A DNA stretch of 7,191 nt, from NCBI GenBank assembly GCA_964433715.1, contig CAYSSL010000027.1:1-7191 (forward strand), written 5' to 3'. Of the stretch, positions 4,194-7,191 are shown in pieces. The DNA comes from XYD1-FULL-44-32 sp964433715 (GTDB taxonomy: Bacteria; Patescibacteriota; Minisyncoccia; Phycocordibacterales; XYD1-FULL-46-19). A model generated the notes under the pieces. It saw only the letters and a program-made list of their open reading frames with translations, was not told where the DNA came from and did no database searches. The position numbers and the translations under genes were made by a program. Position 1 is the stretch's first letter. Each line of letters opens with the position of its first letter.

Positions 4194-6116
4194 TTACCAC
4201 CCACCACCACCGCCACCACCGCCGCCACCACCCGAGCTGCCACCACCAAAGCCCGACGAAGAGCCGGGTGGGGTTGAAGACGAAGCAATGTGTCCACCAA
4301 AGTCCCCCGATAGATTAGAACTAAAGCCGGCTAGTGTTCCAGTTGTAAGGGCTCGTCCCGAATACCAAGCAGGTTGGTAACCACCCTTTTCACCCAAGGC
4401 GCGGAATACTTCTTCAAACTGCTCGGCCCATTTATTACCCACATCAAGCGCCAACGCATAAGGTAAAAATTTTTCAAACAGCTCGGGCGTTTTTTCTGGA
4501 GGGTTATGAAAGTTCAGCCGGTCTTTTTCGGTAGCCGACAGAAACCACTTGAAACCTTTTATTTCGTCATTAATACGCGCCCCTTCTATTGTTCGACGTG
4601 GTAAAAGGTATGCAAAAAAAGTATTTATCAACAAAAATAGAGCTAAATACACAGTAAAAACAGCCGAGGCGGTGAAAAAAATCATCACCATAAATACCAC
4701 TTCACTGGCGACAAATATCCCGACCACCAGAAGGGTAATAACAGCCATTCCCCTTTTATCCAACCAAAAGTTTGCTACCGATTTTGCCCCTGAATATATT
4801 ATTACCGTAAATATAAGAACAGCTATACTCATAAATATTACGGCCGACAACTCTACCGCCGGTAAAAACAGAAGGATGGCCACCAAGGACACAACCGACA
4901 ACCCTATACCCTTCATTAAAAAACCGACGTTCTTGGAAAAATAACTTTCTTTAAAAATTTGTTTTAGCTGGCCGGCAAGCACCCGCTCGGCGGCGGCCAC
5001 CTCCACATAGTTTTCACTCTTAATCATAAACTCTGGTCCGTTGGCAAAAAGCGCGGTCACAAGTGCCCGTTCTTCCGTATTAAACAAAGCCTCTGGACTG
5101 GCCTCGGTTTTTGTTAGTCGATAGTTTTTCTGGAGCTCTTCTATTTTTAATTGCCCTTGCACTGCCAAATTTATAATCGAGGCCACAAACCCCGTCTGAT
5201 CTACCCCCATGCGACTAATATAACGCACCGCCGCCGGCGATAGTTTCTGCGGTGGTTCATAATGTGGTATCACGGAGCGGGCCGCCGGGTCCACGCCCAC
5301 CCGCCGCCAAGTGAAATAGTAATAACTAAAAACCAAAAGTAGGGCGAGCGCTCCCATCAAGTAGGCAATATTGTCGTGCAGAGCCCGCGCCGCCACCTCG
5401 GCCGGCGTTGGCTCGACCACCACCCCCTTCGGCCAACCCACCACCACCGATAGGCCCTCGCTGGGGGCAAGAGCCGCTGTTGTCTCAAAGGTAGCACCGC
5501 TGTCTGTAGCCACTGCCGTAAAATTGGTCCCTGTCGCACCGGTGTCCCCAGTGTAGCCGGCAAGCTTCATGTCTTCTTTTGCCACACTTGCCGGCAAAGA
5601 AATATTCACTGTCGCATGGTCAATGGTAAAATTCCAACCATTCCCCGTCACATTCCAATACAGCTCGTCATGATCCTCAAAAAAACCAAGTTGCTGGTCG
5701 GTACGATATTTAATTTCATATTCATACACGCCGGGTTTTAGTAATACACTTTCTTCACCGATATACACCCGCTCACCATTTCTCTGCCCCTCCAGGTGGT
5801 AGGGCTCCGCCACCCCATCGCGCTGCACCGCCAGCACTTCAAAATCTACATTATAATTATTCCCCCATTTGTCTTTATACTTGGTTGGAAAATCACGATA
5901 GATCCCGCGCTTTATCTCTGTCCCCAGTGCCACCACGCGTATTTTTTCCGTCACTTCCATCGACCCATCTGTTTTGATAGATATATCGCTCCCAAAATTT
6001 AATATGCGCTCCCCCTGAGCCAGCGTTGCTTCCACCTCTTGCGCCCCCGCCACCACTGGTGCCAAAAACAACAAGGCCACCAGTCCTACCCCTACCACTT
6101 TGAGAATTGTTTTCAT
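4194..6116 (-). CDS. DUF2207 membrane protein with Gly-run/Trp tail
   Basis: The 640-residue protein has an N-terminal signal peptide (about 1-25, ending VVAGA|QEV) and an exported beta-rich DUF2207 domain (about 30-230) with RGIYRDFP, YEYEIKYRT and LYWNVTGNGW motifs typical of the family. A membrane segment follows at about 249-270, then a cytoplasmic stretch (271-395) and a hydrophobic cluster of about four segments (398-505). Next is the conserved EIKGFKWFLSATEKDRL and FEKFLPYALALDVGNKW block (518-563), and finally a Ser/Gly tail ending in an uninterrupted Gly run and Trp640. Domain order and tail match the family, of which E. coli YciQ is a member; the function is unknown. The ATG at 6116 is supported by the signal peptide and a TGC-TATACT box 6 nt upstream. 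It is convergent with the small-gene module. Confidence 0.9.
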   Translation of the reverse strand: MKTILKVVGVGLVALLFLAPVVAGAQEVEATLAQGERILNFGSDISIKTDGSMEVTEKIRVVALGTEIKRGIYRDFPTKYKDKWGNNYNVDFEVLAVQRDGVAEPYHLEGQRNGERVYIGEESVLLKPGVYEYEIKYRTDQQLGFFEDHDELYWNVTGNGWNFTIDHATVNISLPASVAKEDMKLAGYTGDTGATGTNFTAVATDSGATFETTAALAPSEGLSVVVGWPKGVVVEPTPAEVAARALHDNIAYLMGALALLLVFSYYYFTWRRVGVDPAARSVIPHYEPPQKLSPAAVRYISRMGVDQTGFVASIINLAVQGQLKIEELQKNYRLTKTEASPEALFNTEERALVTALFANGPEFMIKSENYVEVAAAERVLAGQLKQIFKESYFSKNVGFLMKGIGLSVVSLVAILLFLPAVELSAVIFMSIAVLIFTVIIYSGAKSVANFWLDKRGMAVITLLVVGIFVASEVVFMVMIFFTASAVFTVYLALFLLINTFFAYLLPRRTIEGARINDEIKGFKWFLSATEKDRLNFHNPPEKTPELFEKFLPYALALDVGNKWAEQFEEVFRALGEKGGYQPAWYSGRALTTGTLAGFSSNLSGDFGGHIASSSTPPGSSSGFGGGSSGGGGGGGGGGGW

Positions 6117-6158
6117 TTTTTGAGTATAGCAAATTTATCTTATATAAGTTCAACCAAT
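6105..6158. repeat. 54-bp direct repeat, copy 1 (promoter and first codons)
   Basis: It is identical to 7138-7191. It covers the first four codons of the DUF2207 gene (apart from the last base of the fourth), the leaderless start, the -10 and the -35. The flanks differ on the coding side (GAG against CAC before it). Distance between copies is 1033 bp. Confidence 0.95.
6123..6153 (-). promoter_or_regulatory. Promoter of the DUF2207 gene
   Basis: On the minus strand there is a -35 TTGAAC (6148-6153), a 19-bp AT-rich spacer, and an extended -10 TGC-TATACT (-10 at 6123-6128), followed by six bases (CAAAAA) and the ATG. The spacer is long, but the extended -10 compensates. No Shine-Dalgarno sequence: the mRNA is expected to be leaderless. 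Confidence 0.7.
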
Positions 6159-6176
6159 GTAAACACTATTATTTTT

Positions 6177-6185
6177 TGCTACACT
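6177..6185 (+). promoter_or_regulatory. Extended -10 for the divergent unknown gene
   Basis: TGC-TACACT ends 6 nt before the ATG at 6192, the same layout as on the opposite strand. Only a weak -35 (TGTAAA, 6158-6163, 16-bp spacer) is seen. It shares the 75-bp intergenic region with the DUF2207 promoter. Confidence 0.55.
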
Positions 6186-6191
6186 CTCCCT

Positions 6192-6465
6192 ATGAACCTC
6201 CTCCACCGCTGGCACAATCTACTAAACATGTCGAAGGAAGACGAAAATTGGCATAGGCAAGACTTGGCCGACGAGATAGCAGAATACGAGGAAGCTCGCG
6301 GCCTCATTGACCGCTGGAGCGAACTTTCGGATATTGTCTACACTTGTACCCGAGGCCACTGGTCGGGCCATGTGAACATAGAGTTTCCCCTCTCCCAAAC
6401 AAAATTCTTTATTGGTATTTTATATATGCTCCCCAATTACACCCTGCGCTGGCGTTTCTTTCGCC
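6192..6465 (+). CDS. Unknown protein, cut by assembly gap (91 codons visible)
   Basis: I do not recognise a named family. The visible part begins MNLLHRWHNLLNMSKEDENW and continues as a charged, helix-rich region (DLADEIAEYEEARGLIDRW), then an aromatic section with SGHVNIEFPLSQTKF and a hydrophobic stretch GILYMLPNYTLRWRFFR that is short for a membrane span. It has many Trp/Arg and no signal peptide. The start is chosen at 6192, not at an earlier in-frame ATG inside the DUF2207 gene, because an extended -10 box lies 6 nt upstream. The 3' end is lost in the run of Ns. It is divergent from the DUF2207 gene and convergent with the peptidase gene. Confidence 0.7.
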
Positions 6466-6475
6466 NNNNNNNNNN
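6466..6475. other. Assembly gap (10 Ns)
   Basis: Ten consecutive Ns join two contigs and cut the 3' ends of both flanking convergent genes. The true gap length is unknown, and frames reading through it are meaningless. Confidence 0.98.
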
Positions 6476-7149
6476 CTCCAGTGTAGCTTGTAGGCCTTGG
6501 CGCTAGGTTTAGAATTGATGACCCGATACATATTATCTTGTAGTACCAAGGCACAACAGTTGTCGATTGCAATTGCCACTCCCGGAGTTTTTTTCATCAT
6601 TTTCTTTAGTTCACCTTCCCGCTCTTTTTCCTCGTCAAAGTGAGGGCAGTGCATGGCATTGATAAGATTTAGACCTGAGACACGTATAAGTGGCGCCTTC
6701 GGATTTTTAAAACGACGCGAGTCAGAAATGCCGTAGCGAAACCAGCAAATTGAGCCCGCCGACATGCCAGACACCACCACGCCGCGCTCATAGGCCTGCC
6801 TCAACAATTTATCCACGCCAAACTTCCGCCACACCCGTATCATCATGGCGGTATTACCACCGCCGACATAAATAATATCAGCGGCGGCAATTTTTTCTTT
6901 TATCTCTTTAACTTTGGGCTTTTCTTTTACTAAATAAAGTGTTTCTACCGCGCACCCGAGCCGCTGCCCAAAATGCTTCTGCACCGTCTCAACATACCCA
7001 GCCGAGTCACTACTTGCTGTCGGCACAAACAAAACCCGCGGCTTTTTCTTACCCGTAAGACGCATAATTTCCTTATCAATCGCTGTCGTTTCCACCGGAT
7101 ATCCCGGCCGACCAATCTCCCCACCTCCAATCGCCACAATTGTTTTCAT
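6476..7149 (-). CDS. Peptidase S51 / dipeptidase E-like protein (C-terminus missing)
   Basis: 224 whole codons are visible from the ATG at 7149 to the gap. The protein starts MKTIVAIGGGEIGRPGYPVE and has PRVLFVPTASSDS (37-49), ADIIYVGGGNT (90-100), and the nucleophile elbow SGMSAGS with Ser130 as the predicted catalytic residue. A His-containing CPHFDEE (H170) is the likely counterpart of the family's catalytic His. This is the class-I glutamine-amidotransferase-like fold of family S51, whose members include alpha-aspartyl dipeptidase PepE and cyanophycinase; the exact substrate cannot be told. Family length is about 205-240 aa, so only about 5-20 residues are probably lost. It is cytoplasmic with no signal peptide. 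The start lies 6 nt after a TGC-TATACT box identical to that of the DUF2207 gene. Confidence 0.88.
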
Positions 7150-7191
7150 TTTTTGAGTATAGCAAATTTATCTTATATAAGTTCAACCAAT
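7138..7191. repeat. 54-bp direct repeat, copy 2, at the window end
   Basis: Identical to 6105-6158, it contains the first codons and promoter of the peptidase gene. It reaches the last base of the window, so its real outer limit is not visible and it could be longer. Confidence 0.95.
7156..7186 (-). promoter_or_regulatory. Promoter of the peptidase S51 gene
   Basis: It has the same elements as the DUF2207 promoter: -35 TTGAAC (7181-7186), 19-bp spacer and extended -10 TGC-TATACT (-10 at 7156-7161), 6 nt before the ATG. Because it lies inside the 54-bp repeat, it is either a true duplicate or an assembly join. Confidence 0.65.

Noticed and set aside
4194..4260. CCACCACCGCC-type tandem triplets as a microsatellite or CRISPR-like repeat
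   Set aside because: They encode the Gly-run tail typical of DUF2207 proteins. There are no spacers or regular repeat units.
4549..4944. 131-codon plus-strand frame inside the DUF2207 gene
   Set aside because: Its Lys/Ile/Thr-rich translation is the antisense of the hydrophobic membrane cluster; the DUF2207 reading is clearly the real one.
6039..6191. Upstream in-frame extension of the unknown gene at 6192
   Set aside because: It would begin inside the DUF2207 signal peptide region and has no start signals, whereas 6192 has an extended -10 at leaderless spacing.
6409..6506. Frames reading through the Ns, extending both convergent genes
   Set aside because: Codons across the gap are undefined, and the continuation on the far side is antisense of the other gene.
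1..7191. tRNA, rRNA, CRISPR array, insertion sequence or phage genes
   Set aside because: No cloverleaf, rRNA-like block, spaced repeat array, transposase motif or terminal inverted repeats could be seen.
1..7191. Recoding of TGA, as in some CPR lineages
   Set aside because: None of the seven complete genes (counting the leader ORF) ends in TGA, but none needs an in-frame TGA either, so the standard bacterial code suffices and the sample is too small to conclude more.

Overview
The window looks like a piece of a Patescibacteria (Candidate Phyla Radiation) chromosome, most likely from the Parcubacteria side. This is inferred from gene style, not from a database match. Genes are compact and moderately AT-rich. 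S16 and the KH protein carry non-standard C-terminal tails. RNase R is short (648 aa), and there is a DUF2207 membrane protein with a Gly-run/Trp tail. Most genes have an extended -10 box only 6-9 nt before the start codon, which implies leaderless mRNAs. A 10-N scaffold gap points to a metagenome or single-cell assembly.

Layout. Bases 1-960 (minus strand): rpsP (ribosomal protein S16), an 18-bp-stem hairpin terminator directly after its stop, then the start of a KhpA-type KH-domain RNA-binding protein that runs off the window. Bases 911-955 hold back-to-back promoters for rpsP and rnr. Bases 965-3362 (plus strand): RNase R, then 4 nt later a nucleoside 2-deoxyribosyltransferase-like gene. 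Together these give the left half an RNA and translation theme (S16, KhpA, RNase R).

Bases 3365-4155 (plus strand) are the unusual part. A promoter drives an apparent leaderless 23-codon leader ORF with five Leu codons in six. It is followed by a perfect intrinsic terminator whose 5' arm can instead pair with the 3' end of the leader ORF, giving three mutually exclusive stems as in classical amino-acid attenuators. Downstream are two small acidic genes (58 and 79 aa) that I do not recognise. Each is preceded by a strong Shine-Dalgarno sequence and followed by an identical 30-nt hairpin. They are the only genes in the window with clear Shine-Dalgarno sites.

Bases 4194-7191: a DUF2207 membrane protein (minus), a divergent truncated unknown gene (plus), a 10-N gap, and a truncated peptidase S51/dipeptidase E-like gene (minus). 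The promoter and first codons of the two minus-strand genes are a 54-bp perfect direct repeat, and the second copy reaches the last base of the window.

The best candidate for an undescribed system is the leader-ORF/attenuator plus small-protein module at 3365-4155. The call rests on base pairing, codon content and spacing that can be read directly. Its physiological signal and the function of the small proteins are unknown.
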